Shown here in pieces: positions 12,898-12,927 of a DNA stretch of 12,927 nt. Source of the DNA: Methanobacteriota archaeon (GTDB lineage: Archaea > Thermoplasmatota > Poseidoniia > Poseidoniales > Poseidoniaceae); contig NZGQ01000095.1 of assembly GCA_002689565.1 (NCBI GenBank), positions 1-12,927 on the forward strand, written 5' to 3'. Under the pieces are notes generated by a model. The model had not been told where the DNA came from, ran no database searches, and saw only the letters and a list, made by a program, of their open reading frames with translations. How positions within the stretch are numbered: the first letter of the stretch is position 1; each line of letters begins with the position of its first letter. The position numbers and the translations under genes are program-made.

Positions 12898-12927
12898 GTG
12901 TATACAAACTGAGAAAAGAGAGAGAGA

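Noticed and set aside
1..12927. tRNA genes, CRISPR arrays, insertion sequences, integrase or attachment sites
   Set aside because: No tRNA cloverleaf-like stretch, spaced repeats, transposase or integrase was seen, and no gap between genes is long enough to hide an insertion sequence.

Overview
The window is a stretch of a T4-like (tevenvirus-type) myovirus genome, most likely from a marine phage of a Gram-negative host. Every supported gene is on the + strand, tightly packed and often overlapping by a few bases. The phage call rests on UvsX and gp41-type DnaB helicase in T4-like order, ThyX, a DUF3310-like protein, a phage bS21, a SleB-type lysin and a perfect T4-type late promoter box (TATAAATA). 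The Gram-negative host call rests on CsgF and CsgG, which act at an outer membrane. Base composition looks to be about 40% GC by eye, which seems high for a typical SAR11 phage, so I leave the host open.

Region 1 (2-4628) is DNA replication and nucleotide metabolism: uvsX, a small acidic protein, the gp41 helicase, two small membrane proteins, thyX and a probable 2OG-Fe(II) oxygenase. Region 2 (4625-6891) starts at a strong sigma70-type promoter. It holds an exported SleB-type cell wall hydrolase, a DUF3310-like protein, a small membrane protein, a second strong sigma70-type promoter, two small conserved-looking proteins, a phage-borne ribosomal protein bS21, and two very small genes (31 and 57 codons). 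It ends in an intrinsic terminator that lies inside the last small gene.

Region 3 (6938-12785) starts at the late promoter and reads as one operon. Two related single-span membrane proteins flank a 160-residue membrane-anchored protein. Then come CsgF, CsgG, a curlin-like repeat protein, a FecR-domain protein that ends in a curlin-like motif, and a CHASE2-transmembrane-adenylate cyclase. Genes overlap so that the export signals of CsgG and of the FecR protein are encoded inside the 3' ends of the preceding genes. The window closes with a hairpin and a perfect-consensus sigma70 promoter (TTGACA, 17 bp, TATAAT) aimed at a gene beyond the edge.

The most striking content is this late, phage-encoded type VIII (curli-like) secretion set joined to a FecR/CHASE2-cyclase pair. 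As inference: late in infection the phage would place a CsgG/CsgF pore in the outer membrane, export a curlin-like acidic repeat protein and perhaps the FecR protein, and carry a membrane cyclase able to make cAMP in response to an envelope signal. Curli-related clusters have been reported, from memory, in pelagimyophage genomes with unclear function. I do not know of a description of the linked cyclase.
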